A stretch of 64,000 nucleotides of DNA from Cupriavidus basilensis (GTDB lineage: Bacteria; Pseudomonadota; Gammaproteobacteria; Burkholderiales; Burkholderiaceae): the NCBI RefSeq assembly GCF_000832305.1, contig NZ_CP010537.1:2976001-3040000 (forward strand), in the 5' to 3' direction. Shown one piece after another: positions 46,987 to 55,371 of the stretch (position 1 is its first letter; every line of letters begins with the position of its first letter). The notes under the pieces were generated by a model, which saw only the letters and a program-made list of their open reading frames with translations, was not told the DNA's origin and made no database searches. The position numbers were made by a program, and so were the translations under genes.

Positions 46987-47998
46987 TATCAATGGTCGAA
47001 CGCTGGCCAATGTGTTCGTAGTGTTCCTCCAGCCACGCCCCGGCCTCAGTCCTTCCCTTGTCACGCAGCGAACAAAGGAAGGCCCAGTCGGCGTTGTACT
47101 TGCTCGACACGCCCAGCGCGGCCATCGTCTCATCGGAGCGGATCGAGTGGATCATCATCTCCTTCATTTCACTCCGGTCGATCTTGCCTTGCTGGATCAG
47201 CGAAGTCACGAATGCGATGGCGCGCATCTCTCGGATGAGGGATGAGTTAAAGCTGACTTCGCTGACGCGATTGAGGATGTCAGCGGCCGTGGTCGGCACA
47301 CCGCGGCGCACGATCGGGTTGATGTGCACAATCACGACATCGTGGGTATTGCAGTGATAAATCAGCGGAAAAATTGCCGGGTTGCCAACATAGCCGCCGT
47401 CCCAATAGTGCTGGCCATCGATGGCCACTGCCTGGAACAGTGTTGGCACACAGGCTGACGCCAGTACCGCGTCGATGCACAGGTCCTCGCCTGAAAAGAT
47501 GCGTATCCTTCCGGTCTCGATATTGGTCGCGCACAGGTAAAGGTGAATGGGGCAGCGCTGGCGTAACGCCTCGAAATCCACCTGCCTGGCCAACACATCC
47601 CGCAGCGGATTCATGTTGTTGGGATTGAACTGGTATGGCGACAGGAGACGAAGAACGATGTCGGCCATCGCATACAGCGGAGAATGGTCCAGGCCCAGGG
47701 TATGGTTCCCCTTGATCCACGGCACCCAGCGCAATGGACTGTATCTTTCAGCCGATTGGGCGATAGCGAGCCAGAAGTCGTGCAGCGCCTGGCGCGCGCC
47801 GTCGCTCCCGCCTTGCAACAGCCCATAAGCCAGCACGGCGGCATTCATGGCCCCCGCGCTCGTCGCGCTGACGCCCTCGATGCCGAGCCGCCCGTCCTCG
47901 AGCAGCCGGTCCAGGACCCCCCATGTAAACGCGCCGTGCATGCCGCCGCCCTGCAACGCAAGGGCCACAGCCTTCCGCTCCCCGTTTTCAGGACGCAT
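46967..47998 (-). CDS. patatin-like phospholipase
   Basis: A 343-residue patatin. The oxyanion motif is LQGGGMHGAF, the nucleophile lies in SATSAGAMNA, and the catalytic Asp in WDGGYVGNP. The usual GxSxG reads ATSAG, with Ala for the first Gly, a substitution that need not abolish activity. Such proteins release fatty acids from lipids. No signal peptide is seen. ATG 47998 begins the conserved part; a longer frame upstream is not needed. It converges on the HD-type gene. Confidence 0.85.
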   Translation of the reverse strand: MRPENGERKAVALALQGGGMHGAFTWGVLDRLLEDGRLGIEGVSATSAGAMNAAVLAYGLLQGGSDGARQALHDFWLAIAQSAERYSPLRWVPWIKGNHTLGLDHSPLYAMADIVLRLLSPYQFNPNNMNPLRDVLARQVDFEALRQRCPIHLYLCATNIETGRIRIFSGEDLCIDAVLASACVPTLFQAVAIDGQHYWDGGYVGNPAIFPLIYHCNTHDVVIVHINPIVRRGVPTTAADILNRVSEVSFNSSLIREMRAIAFVTSLIQQGKIDRSEMKEMMIHSIRSDETMAALGVSSKYNADWAFLCSLRDKGRTEAGAWLEEHYEHIGQRSTIDIRGEFL

Positions 47999-48232
47999 GC
48001 GATGCCCCCTTCCATCCCTGACAAGCCGGCAATAGCGGTGGCTGGATGAGCGCCCACGCTCCGTTGTCAAGTCAAGTATTGGTTTGGCCACGCCCTTTGC
48101 GCGCGCGAAGCCGCGCAAAGGCTAACAAAAGATATTTGAAGTTAACACCTTGATGCGCATTTTGTCAGGGCTTCTTGGTTCTTGGAGGCGGGAGGGGACT
48201 GCCGCGCCGGATATGCTGCCTTCGCGCCGCTT

Positions 48233-48583
48233 TCAGGTCCGCAACGGACACGCTGCGCCAATGCGCGAGGCAATCTCGGCACGCAACGCCGTCAATTCCG
48301 CCAGCCGGACATCCACCACTTCGAGTTTCTCCTGCAGCAAGGCGGAAAGCGCGTGCGCCGGGTCGGGCGCATTGCGAAGTTCGGCGCCGTGCCGTGCCAC
48401 CTGCGCCAGCGAAAAACCGAGGGCCTGGGCCGTGCGCACATACTGGAGCCAGGCAATCGCCTCAGGTGGGAAATCCCGATAGCCGTTGCCCAGGCGACGG
48501 CCTTCGACGAGGCCGATCTTCTCGTAAAAACGGACAGTGTCCTTCGACAAGCCCGCCTTGGCCGCCAGTTCTCCGATACGCAT
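48233..48583 (-). CDS. MerR-family regulator
   Basis: A 116-residue MerR protein. MRIGELAAKAGLSKDTVRFYEKIGL is the DNA-binding part (residues 1-25 in full), followed by the dimerisation coiled coil. The only Cys is in the C-terminal AACPLRT, so a classical multi-Cys metal site is absent. It is divergent from a small membrane-protein gene whose promoter has the long spacer that MerR proteins act on. Confidence 0.87.
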   Translation of the reverse strand: MRIGELAAKAGLSKDTVRFYEKIGLVEGRRLGNGYRDFPPEAIAWLQYVRTAQALGFSLAQVARHGAELRNAPDPAHALSALLQEKLEVVDVRLAELTALRAEIASRIGAACPLRT

Positions 48584-48650
48584 GCCTGCTCCCTGCCATT
48601 TCCATCGATGGGTTTCCCGGCGGCCTGTTGCCTGCTGCCCTGGCCAGGGG

Positions 48651-48682
48651 TTGACCTTGGAGTCTACTCCACGCTTTAGAGT
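48651..48682 (+). promoter_or_regulatory. MerR-type promoter with dyad in a long spacer
   Basis: TTGACC (48651-48656) is followed by the dyad GGAGTCTACTCC (48659-48670) and a -10-like TTAGAG or TAGAGT (48676-48682), a spacer of 19 to 20 bp. Overlong spacers with a central dyad are the hallmark of MerR-activated promoters. Confidence 0.7.
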
Positions 48683-48718
48683 GGCCAGACTTCCACTTCC
48701 TCATGCAGGGAACTCGCC

Positions 48719-49159
48719 ATGACATCGCGCCGCTATCTCCAGTTCGTCCGCGCCAGCGCCTGGTACGACCTGGTCGTCACCGCCCCCTTCGCCACACCCT
48801 GGACGTTCCAGTGGCTGCACGCCGCCCTGTGCCAGGCCGCCAGCATCGTCGGTGCCGGCGCGCTGCCAGGGTTCGATCCCACCCATGTCCTGTTTGCCAA
48901 CCTGCTTGGCTCTGTCGTGGCGGTCTGGTCGCTGCTGCGCATCCTGGGCCCGCGCGTGTCGCACGGCTTGTTCGACGCTGCGGCGCGCGTGCTGTTCGCC
49001 TGCTGGCAGGCCTATGCGCTGGCGCATGGCGCGAGCCTGGTCATCCTGCCTTTCCTGGCTTTCGAGGTCTTCTGGGGCGTGGCGCAGCTGGCGCCCTGGG
49101 CCGGCAAAGTCCCGGTGCGAGCCGCCGCGGCAAGGCTGGTGCCCGGCGAGCATTCGTAA
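48719..49159 (+). CDS. small membrane protein of unknown function
   Basis: A 146-residue protein with about four hydrophobic segments (ALCQAASIVGAGAL, LLGSVVAVWSLLRI, ARVLFACWQAYAL, ASLVILPFLAFEVFWGV). I do not recognise a defined function. The start has no strong ribosome site but fits the promoter at 48651. Control by the adjacent MerR protein is likely. Confidence 0.7.
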   Translation: MTSRRYLQFVRASAWYDLVVTAPFATPWTFQWLHAALCQAASIVGAGALPGFDPTHVLFANLLGSVVAVWSLLRILGPRVSHGLFDAAARVLFACWQAYALAHGASLVILPFLAFEVFWGVAQLAPWAGKVPVRAAAARLVPGEHS

Positions 49160-49239
49160 CCACGGATCGTGCGTCTTCTCGAACGACTTACCCAACGAGT
49201 TTGTGATTCAGGACACTGTCTGGCCCGGCGCGTTACCGG

Positions 49240-50013
49240 TCACCGCACATCGGCCGCCTGCAGCCCCTTCTCCACCATATCCAGCAACCGCTGCCCGATC
49301 TGGTGCGCCTGCCCTGGCGACGTCGCCACCATGCGCAGCGGCCCGTCGATGACCAGCATCGACAAGCCATGCACGGCGGACCACGCAAGGTATTCGGCGC
49401 CGGGACGGTGCGCAGTGGACAGCACGCCGGCCGCCATCATCCGGTCCAGCGCCGCGCCGAGCAGTTGGTAGGGGTCAAGGCCGCTGTCGCCCGCCTTGCC
49501 GGGAACCGGCACGCCTTCCAGTTCGTCCGGCACCGAGAATGCCGTGCGGAACAGGCCGGGCTCGGCGAGCGCGAACTGCATGTAGCCGGCGCCGACCGCG
49601 CGCAGGCTGGCGCGGGCAAAGTCCGCTGGCGGCGCGCTCTCGTCCAGCGCGGCAAGCTCCGCCTCGATGGCTTGCGCCAGCGCCGCAAGCGCTGCGGCGC
49701 GCACCGCTTGCAACAGGTCCTGGCGGCTGGCGAAGTGCCGGTAGGCGGCGTTGGGCACGACCCCGGCGCGCCGGGTGGCCTCGCGCAGCACGACGGCATC
49801 CGGGCCGCCATCGCGCGCCAGTTCGATGCCGGCGTCGAGCAACGCGCGGCGCAGGTCGCCATGCCGGTAGGTGCTGCGGGGCGTTGGGGTGGCGGGGGTG
49901 GTGGCTATCTCCGTATCCGCGGGAACGGCAGTGCCGCCGGCGTCGGCCGAATCCGTTGAACTCGCGATGCGCGCTGTGCGCGGGATGCGTGAAGAGCGCT
50001 TTGCGCCGGTCAT
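49240..50013 (-). CDS. TetR-family regulator with long N-terminal extension
   Basis: A 257-residue TetR protein. About 45 residues rich in Ala, Thr and Ser precede the core, which starts at TYRHGDLRRALLDAG; the helix-turn-helix is REATRRAGVVPNAAYRHFAS. A C-terminal ligand domain with AGYMQFALAEPGLFRTAF follows, as in the TetR_C_33/WHG group. GAGG precedes ATG 50013. It probably represses itself through the dyad at 50047. Confidence 0.83.
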   Translation of the reverse strand: MTGAKRSSRIPRTARIASSTDSADAGGTAVPADTEIATTPATPTPRSTYRHGDLRRALLDAGIELARDGGPDAVVLREATRRAGVVPNAAYRHFASRQDLLQAVRAAALAALAQAIEAELAALDESAPPADFARASLRAVGAGYMQFALAEPGLFRTAFSVPDELEGVPVPGKAGDSGLDPYQLLGAALDRMMAAGVLSTAHRPGAEYLAWSAVHGLSMLVIDGPLRMVATSPGQAHQIGQRLLDMVEKGLQAADVR

Positions 50014-50315
50014 TTCCTCACCATGTGGACAGCATCCATTTTCTTTACTACTGTAGTGGACAGTGTACACATGATTGAGCGAACCGGCGCCACGACACCG
50101 CGCCCCCCCTTGGCTCAACGCGCAAGGATGGTGAACACCTCCCTGCCCTCCCAGACCGCGTCGCACCCTGGCAGCGAAGCCCAGGTGCGTGCCCTGGCCG
50201 ACAGTTTGTTTTCGCAAGATCGCCGGCCGATGGCTGGTGGTGCATCAGCACGCATCGATGCCGGTGCGTTTCAACCCCCGACGCGTTTCAACCCTGGAAG
50301 TGGAAAGGAGACAAG
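50014..50315. other. gap between TetR and VOC genes
   Basis: About 300 bp with the TetR operator at the left and an 18-bp-spaced repeat of GCGTTTCAACCC (50265 and 50283) at the right. The short open frame from 50023 is not convincing. Confidence 0.5.
50047..50070. promoter_or_regulatory. operator-like dyads (ACTACTGTAGT and TACTGT-N5-ACAGT)
   Basis: Two overlapping dyads plus GTGTACAC stand 34 to 57 bp before the TetR start. They fit binding of one or two TetR dimers. Confidence 0.5.
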
Positions 50316-50747
50316 ATGCTAGTCCAACCCTATCTGTTCTTTGAAGGCCGTTGCGAGGAAGCGGCTGAGTTCTACAAGCGCGCCGTAGGCGCCGAGGTGG
50401 TCATGATGATGCGCTTCAAGGAAGCGCCCCCGCCGGAGTCTCCCCCGCCCGAAGGCGCTTGCGCGCCTGCGGCCGGCACCGAAGAAAAGATCATGCACAT
50501 GTCCATGCGCATCGGCGAGACCGTGGTGATGATGTCCGATGGCCGGTGCACGGGCAAGCCCGATTTCCAGGGCTTCTCGCTGTCCGTGACCGTGCCCGAT
50601 GTGGCCAGCGCCGACCGCGTGTTCAACGCCCTGGCCGAGGGCGGCCAGGTGCTGATGCCGCTAGGCAAGACGTTCTACTCGCCACGCTTTGGCATGACGG
50701 CCGATCGCTTCGGCTTGATGTGGATGGTCATCGTCCTGGAGTCCTGA
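50316..50747 (+). CDS. VOC-family (PhnB/glyoxalase-like) protein
   Basis: A 143-residue VOC-fold protein. MLVQPYLFFEGRCEEAAEFYKRAVGAEV and DRFGLMWMVIVLE are typical of the PhnB-like 3-demethylubiquinone-9 methyltransferase-domain group, whose function is mostly unknown. A proline-rich insert (PPPESPPPEGACAP) interrupts the first half. AAAGGAG precedes ATG 50316. Confidence 0.82.
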   Translation: MLVQPYLFFEGRCEEAAEFYKRAVGAEVVMMMRFKEAPPPESPPPEGACAPAAGTEEKIMHMSMRIGETVVMMSDGRCTGKPDFQGFSLSVTVPDVASADRVFNALAEGGQVLMPLGKTFYSPRFGMTADRFGLMWMVIVLES

Positions 50748-50776
50748 GCCGCGCGGCATCAGACCGAGCCAAGCCA

Positions 50777-50807
50777 AGCCACGCCAGTCATGCCGGCGTG
50801 GCTTTTT
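50777..50807 (+). terminator. Rho-independent terminator after VOC gene
   Basis: AGCCACGCC (50777-50785) pairs with GGCGTGGCT (50795-50803), and TTTTT follows. Confidence 0.85.
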
Positions 50808-50840
50808 CGATGAACGCCACGCCGAGCCGGGCCACGGGGG

Positions 50841-50880
50841 AGCGACAACCAGCGATAACGAGCGATAAGCAGAGATAGCG
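50841..50880. repeat. 10-bp degenerate tandem repeat x4
   Basis: The units AGCGACAACC, AGCGATAACG, AGCGATAAGC and AGAGATAGCG lie between the terminator and the next gene. Confidence 0.6.
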
Positions 50881-50887
50881 GTGAGGC

Positions 50888-51088
50888 TCAGCCTTGCTTG
50901 CCGTCGGCGCCGGACGCGGCCGTTGCCTGGTTGGACTTCAGTGCGCAAGGCGTCTGCGCCTGCTGCTTTGCCTGCACCTGCTTCTGGGCGCGCGCGCGTT
51001 CGATAACGGTCCAGTCGGGACCGGCAAGCGCGGGCAGCGAGGCAGCGAGGGTCGTGACGCTCAGCAGCGCCAGCACGATGGTTTTCAT
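50888..51088 (-). CDS. small exported protein of unknown function
   Basis: A 66-residue protein with a signal peptide (MKTIVLALLSVTTLAASLPALA). The mature part is about 44 residues, rich in Gln, Ala and Lys (RARAQKQVQAKQQAQ), and has a single Cys. I do not recognise a family. The ribosome site is weak. Confidence 0.55.
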   Translation of the reverse strand: MKTIVLALLSVTTLAASLPALAGPDWTVIERARAQKQVQAKQQAQTPCALKSNQATAASGADGKQG

Positions 51089-51220
51089 GATTTGTCTTGA
51101 GACGAAATTGGCAATGGCAATGACATTGCGTGGAGGATCTTGATACTTCCATACTGGCCGGTCCGGCCATGGGTGGAGGGGTCCCAGGGCCGGACCGGCA
51201 GCGCTGTATCAGGCGCTATA

Positions 51221-51571
51221 TCAGGCGCTGGCCTGGCGGTTGTCCGCCGCACCATGCGCCGGCGCGGCCGACACACCGGTCAGGTCGCGCCCGGCGAGGT
51301 CCAGTGCCGCGGCTGCGCTGCCGTGCGCGCCGTCCGTGAACGAATCGCGACGGTCGCCAACGCGAGCACCGTCGGTGAAGGGGCTGCGGCGGTCGCCAAC
51401 GCGGGCACCGTCGGTGAAGGGGTCGCGCTTGCCGTTGTGGAGTGCGTAGCCGTACTTGTCGCCGGCGTTGGTGCTATCTTTCGGACCCGTTGCCCCGGCT
51501 TGCGTTGCGGCCAGGAGGCAGACGCCGAAGGCGGCTGCGGAAACAAGGGTCGTGATGCGCTTCTTAATCAT
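51221..51571 (-). CDS. exported protein with PFTDGARVGDRR repeats
   Basis: A 116-residue protein with a signal peptide ending near TQAGA. The mature part holds three direct repeats: DPFTDGARVGDRR, SPFTDGARVGDRR and DSFTDGAHG. The repeats are matched at DNA level by units of about 39 bp. No family function is known to me. It is near another small exported protein gene on the same strand and may be a periplasmic stress or surface protein. Confidence 0.65.
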   Translation of the reverse strand: MIKKRITTLVSAAAFGVCLLAATQAGATGPKDSTNAGDKYGYALHNGKRDPFTDGARVGDRRSPFTDGARVGDRRDSFTDGAHGSAAAALDLAGRDLTGVSAAPAHGAADNRQASA

Positions 51572-51994
51572 GATTGCTGCTTAATTCCAGATTGGGCGGC
51601 ACTTTCCACTGGGTGTGGAGCGGGATAGGCGGATTCTTGCGTCCCGCATGTCGTCTGTTTCGCCTTTTGATCTGCACCGCGTATTCGACGCATTCGATGC
51701 ATTCGATGCGTTGAGCAGCGCGGTACAAGCACATAGTGTAGCCACGGCGAATCATTCCTGGGATGAATTAAACGTCTCACTTCCAGTCGAATTTTTCACA
51801 ACAAAAAAACTGCGCGGGTCGCGCATGAACGGTGGATGGCCCGCACCACCACCATCGGCGCATGCGAAACCCGACTGGCCCGCGCGACTTTAAATCATGC
51901 TGTCCGCGCGTATGGCATGGGTACACTCTGCACGCCCTTCCCCAGGCCCCAGACTGCCATCACAAAGAACAGAACGCTCCCGGCCGCACCCTGA
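51572..51994. other. 423-bp gap before MFS gene
   Basis: No supported gene. Contains the 9-bp repeat at 51681. It must carry the promoter of the MFS gene at 51995, which I cannot place firmly. Confidence 0.5.
51681..51707. repeat. 9-bp tandem repeat x3
   Basis: The units GTATTCGAC, GCATTCGAT and GCATTCGAT lie in the gap upstream of the KgtP-like gene. Confidence 0.7.
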
Positions 51995-53305
51995 ATGACA
52001 GACTCTCCTCGCCCCGCACCGCTCCAGCCTCCCTCCCCCGAAGACATCCGCAAGCGCATCTACGCCATCGTTGCCGCATCCTCCGGCAACCTGGTCGAGT
52101 GGTTCGACTTCTACGTCTACGCGTTCTGCGCCATCTACTTCGCACCTTCGTTCTTCCCCAAGGCCGACCCCACGGCGCAACTGCTGAACACCGCCGGCGT
52201 CTTCGCCGCGGGCTTCCTGATGCGACCGATCGGCGGCTGGCTGTTCGGGCGGATAGCGGACCGGCACGGGCGCAAGACCTCGATGCTGATCTCGGTGCTG
52301 ATGATGTGCTTCGGCTCGCTGCTGATCGCCTGCCTGCCTACCTATGGCGCCATCGGCAACTGGGCGCCCGCGCTGCTGTTGCTGGCGCGGCTGCTGCAAG
52401 GCTTGTCGGTCGGCGGCGAATATGGCACCACGGCCACGTACATGAGCGAGATTGCGCTCAAGGGGCGACGCGGGTTCTTCTCGTCGTTCCAGTACGTCAC
52501 GCTGATCGGTGGCCAGTTGCTGGCGGTGCTGGTAGTGGTGGTGCTTCAGCAACTGCTGGATGAGGGGCAACTGCGGAGCTGGGGCTGGCGCGTTCCGTTT
52601 GTGATCGGCGCGCTCACCGCCGTGGTGGCACTGGCATTGCGCCGCACGCTGCGCGAAACGTCATCCGCGGCCACGCGCCGCAACAAGGAGGCAGGCAGCC
52701 TCACCGCGCTGTTCCGGCATCACAAGGCGGCGTTCCTTACCGTACTGGGCTATACCGCCGGCGGCTCGCTGATCTTCTACACGTTCACCACGTATATGCA
52801 AAAGTACCTGGTGAACTCCGCCGGCATGTCCATCAAGACGGCAAGCACGGTGATGACCGGCTGCCTCTTTGTCTATATGTGCATGCAGCCGCTGTTTGGC
52901 GCATTGTCTGACCGCATTGGCCGGCGCAGCAATATGCTTGCCTTTGGCGCGCTGGGGACAGCCGCCACCGTGCCGCTCCTGAGCGCCCTGCAGATCGTCT
53001 CCAGCCCGCTCGCGGCCTTCGCGCTGATCTCTATCGCACTGGCAATCGTCAGTCTCTATACATCGATCAGCGGCATCGTGAAGGCGGAGATGTTTCCCCC
53101 CGAAGTGCGGGCATTGGGCGTGGGGCTTGCGTACGCGATCTCCAATGCGATCTTTGGCGGCTCGGCCGAGTACGTGGCGCTGGCGCTGAAATCAGCCGGC
53201 CATCAGTCGGCGTTCTACTGGTATGTGACGGCGATGATGGCGCTGGCGTTCGGGGTCAGCCTGCGCCTGCCGCGCCAGGCCAGGCACCTGCGCCACGAGT
53301 ATTGA
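51995..53305 (+). CDS. MFS transporter, metabolite:H+ symporter (KgtP-like)
   Basis: A 436-residue carrier with 12 predicted spans. [22 protein letters not shown] and [15 protein letters not shown] are signatures of the MHS family (alpha-ketoglutarate, citrate, proline/betaine carriers). The sequence is closest in pattern to KgtP. ATG 51995 lacks a strong ribosome site. It converges on a serine dehydratase-like gene. Confidence 0.87.
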   Translation: MTDSPRPAPLQPPSPEDIRKRIYAIVAASSGNLVEWFDFYVYAFCAIYFAPSFFPKADPTAQLLNTAGVFAAGFLMRPIGGWLFGRIADRHGRKTSMLISVLMMCFGSLLIACLPTYGAIGNWAPALLLLARLLQGLSVGGEYGTTATYMSEIALKGRRGFFSSFQYVTLIGGQLLAVLVVVVLQQLLDEGQLRSWGWRVPFVIGALTAVVALALRRTLRETSSAATRRNKEAGSLTALFRHHKAAFLTVLGYTAGGSLIFYTFTTYMQKYLVNSAGMSIKTASTVMTGCLFVYMCMQPLFGALSDRIGRRSNMLAFGALGTAATVPLLSALQIVSSPLAAFALISIALAIVSLYTSISGIVKAEMFPPEVRALGVGLAYAISNAIFGGSAEYVALALKSAGHQSAFYWYVTAMMALAFGVSLRLPRQARHLRHEY

Positions 53306-53333
53306 GGCGCCAGGGCCGGACCACGGGCGTCGG

Positions 53334-54302
53334 TCAGGCGCCGCGATCCCAGGCCTGCAGCTGTTCGGCCGTGGCACCGGCGCCGCCGCAGACGATGACC
53401 AGCACGTCGCTCGCCGCCGTCACCGCGGCAGGCTTGCGCTCCAGCGCGGCCAGCGCCGCGCCGCATGCCGGCTCCACCACGATCCGGTGCTCGGCCAAAA
53501 AGCGCAGGCACGCGCCCACCGCCTCCTTGTCCGTGACCACCTCGCTGACAATCGAATGCACCTTTGACCACTCGAGCGCTTTGGCGCAAGGGCTCCTGGC
53601 ACCCAGCGAGGTCGCGATGCTGGTGATGGCGGGCAGCTCGACCTGCGCGCCGGCCGCCAGCGAGGCGGCGTAGGAATCCGCGCCAACGGTCTCGGCCGCG
53701 ATGACGGGCACATCGTGCCAGCCATTGCGCTCCAGCCCGGCCAGCACGCCGCACAGCAAGCCGCCCCCGCCTACCGATAGCACCACCGCGCCCGGCTTGA
53801 CGCCGGCGGCCGCCACCTCGTCGATCATCGTCGCGTGGCCTTCCCACAGCAGGGGATCGTCAAAAGGGTGGATAAATGCATACTCCGGGCGCATCAGCGA
53901 GAGCGCGTGATCGTTGGCCTCGCTCCACGCACGTCCGTACACCACCAGTTCGGCGCCTTCCGCCGCGATACGCTCGCGCGCCGCGGCCGAGGTGGTCTCG
54001 GGCACGACGACGGTCACCGGCACGCCAAGCAGCCGCCCGCTGTAGGCGACGGCAATGCCGGCATTACCGCCCGAGGAGCACACTAGGCGTTTTGCGCCCC
54101 ACTCCTTGTAGGTCTGGCATGCATGGCCGATGCCGCGCGCCTTGAACGAGCCCGGGGGCTGCAGCGCCTCCATCTTGAACCACACCGAGCGCCCCAGCCG
54201 TGCCGAGAAAGACGTGGATCGCAGCAGCGGGGTGACGATGTGCAGGCTCGCGGGCAGGGCGTTGTTAGCATGGGGCATGGTGGCGCTTCTTGGTTCTGGC
54301 AT
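53334..54302 (-). CDS. serine/threonine dehydratase-like PLP enzyme
   Basis: A 322-residue fold-type II PLP enzyme. The PLP-binding Lys is in PPGSFKARGIGHACQ, the phosphate loop in VGGGGLLCG, and the substrate loop SSGGNAG. The pattern matches eukaryote-like L-serine dehydratase (SDH), which makes pyruvate from serine. The start is either ATG 54302 (weak AAGG) or ATG 54278. It is divergent from a LysR gene. Confidence 0.83.
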   Translation of the reverse strand: MPEPRSATMPHANNALPASLHIVTPLLRSTSFSARLGRSVWFKMEALQPPGSFKARGIGHACQTYKEWGAKRLVCSSGGNAGIAVAYSGRLLGVPVTVVVPETTSAAARERIAAEGAELVVYGRAWSEANDHALSLMRPEYAFIHPFDDPLLWEGHATMIDEVAAAGVKPGAVVLSVGGGGLLCGVLAGLERNGWHDVPVIAAETVGADSYAASLAAGAQVELPAITSIATSLGARSPCAKALEWSKVHSIVSEVVTDKEAVGACLRFLAEHRIVVEPACGAALAALERKPAAVTAASDVLVIVCGGAGATAEQLQAWDRGA

Positions 54303-54408
54303 GAAGAACCTTGAATGGTAGAAGCCTGCCGCCTATGCGGTCAAATGCCTGTCAATCCTGAAAGCTATACTTGTAAGGCATAGCAACATTCAGAGGCAAC
54401 CGCAGAGC

Positions 54409-55335
54409 ATGCGAAACATCGAAACGCGGCACTTGCGCTACTTCATCGCCGTCGCGGAAGAAGGCAGCATCATTGCGGCATCCCGGGCGCTGAACATCAC
54501 GCAGCCGGCCTTGTCGCGGCAGGTCCAGGATCTGGAGCGGGCGATCGGCGCCCCATTGTTCGAGCGGCATGCCAAGGGCGTGCAACTCACCGATGCCGGC
54601 GCCAGCTTGCTGCACGACGCGAAGCAGTCGCTGCTGCAGCTGGAACAGGCACGCGACCGGGCCTATCGCATTGCACAGGGCCAGACCGGCTCGTTTTCGC
54701 TCGGCATCATGCCCAGCTACCTGGCCTCGCCGGTGACGCTGGCCATCCTTGCGCACTTCCGTGAGCACAACCCGGAGATCCTGCTCTGCATCGAGCCGCT
54801 GTTGTCATTGCAGCAGGCACAGGCGATCCGCAGCGAAGAGCTGGACGGCGGCATCATGGCCTGGCGCACGCCGGACGATGCCAGCCTGAGCGGGATCGCC
54901 CTGTACCGGGAGCGCTTTGTGCTGGCCGTGCCGGCGCAGCATGTCGCGCCGGCGAAGCGCCCGCGGCGGCTGGCCGACATCGCCGGCGAACGCTTTGTGT
55001 GGTTCAACCGCGAGAAGTCGAGTGCGCAGCACAGCTTGCTGATCGCGGCGTGCGCCAAGGCCGGGTTCACGCCGCATATCGTCCAGATCGGCACCGACAC
55101 CCCAACCATCCTGGGGCTGGTCGCCGCCGGCATGGGCTGCGCGCTGGTGCCCGCCAGCTCACAGCTGCACGCGCCGCCCACTATCGCCTTCATCGCGCTG
55201 GCCGACCTGACCGATGAGGTCGATATCGAGCTTGTCTACTCGGCGGCGCGCCGCTCGCCGCGCGTGCAACGCTTTATCGAATCGGTCCGGCATGTCACCG
55301 GCACCAAGGCAAAGCACGCGCGCGGCAAGGCATAG
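54409..55335 (+). CDS. LysR-family regulator
   Basis: A 308-residue LysR protein. MRNIETRHLRYFIAVAEEGS and ASRALNITQPALSRQVQDLE form the DNA-binding part, in the style of BenM/CatM/CbbR-type regulators. The effector domain begins near GSFSLGIMPSYL. It is divergent from the serine dehydratase-like gene and may control it. Confidence 0.87.
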   Translation: MRNIETRHLRYFIAVAEEGSIIAASRALNITQPALSRQVQDLERAIGAPLFERHAKGVQLTDAGASLLHDAKQSLLQLEQARDRAYRIAQGQTGSFSLGIMPSYLASPVTLAILAHFREHNPEILLCIEPLLSLQQAQAIRSEELDGGIMAWRTPDDASLSGIALYRERFVLAVPAQHVAPAKRPRRLADIAGERFVWFNREKSSAQHSLLIAACAKAGFTPHIVQIGTDTPTILGLVAAGMGCALVPASSQLHAPPTIAFIALADLTDEVDIELVYSAARRSPRVQRFIESVRHVTGTKAKHARGKA

Positions 55336-55361
55336 GGATAGGCATAGGGATAGGCATAGGG
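55331..55361. repeat. 12-bp tandem repeat CATAGGGATAGG
   Basis: Two full units and a partial third overlap the end of the LysR gene and the gap before the outer-membrane channel gene. Confidence 0.7.
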
Positions 55362-55371
55362 CCGCAGCCAC

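Noticed and set aside
46967..47998. Patatin as a CBASS effector
   Set aside because: No CD-NTase is present, the gene is on the opposite strand to the cyclase, and the protein resembles ordinary bacterial patatins.
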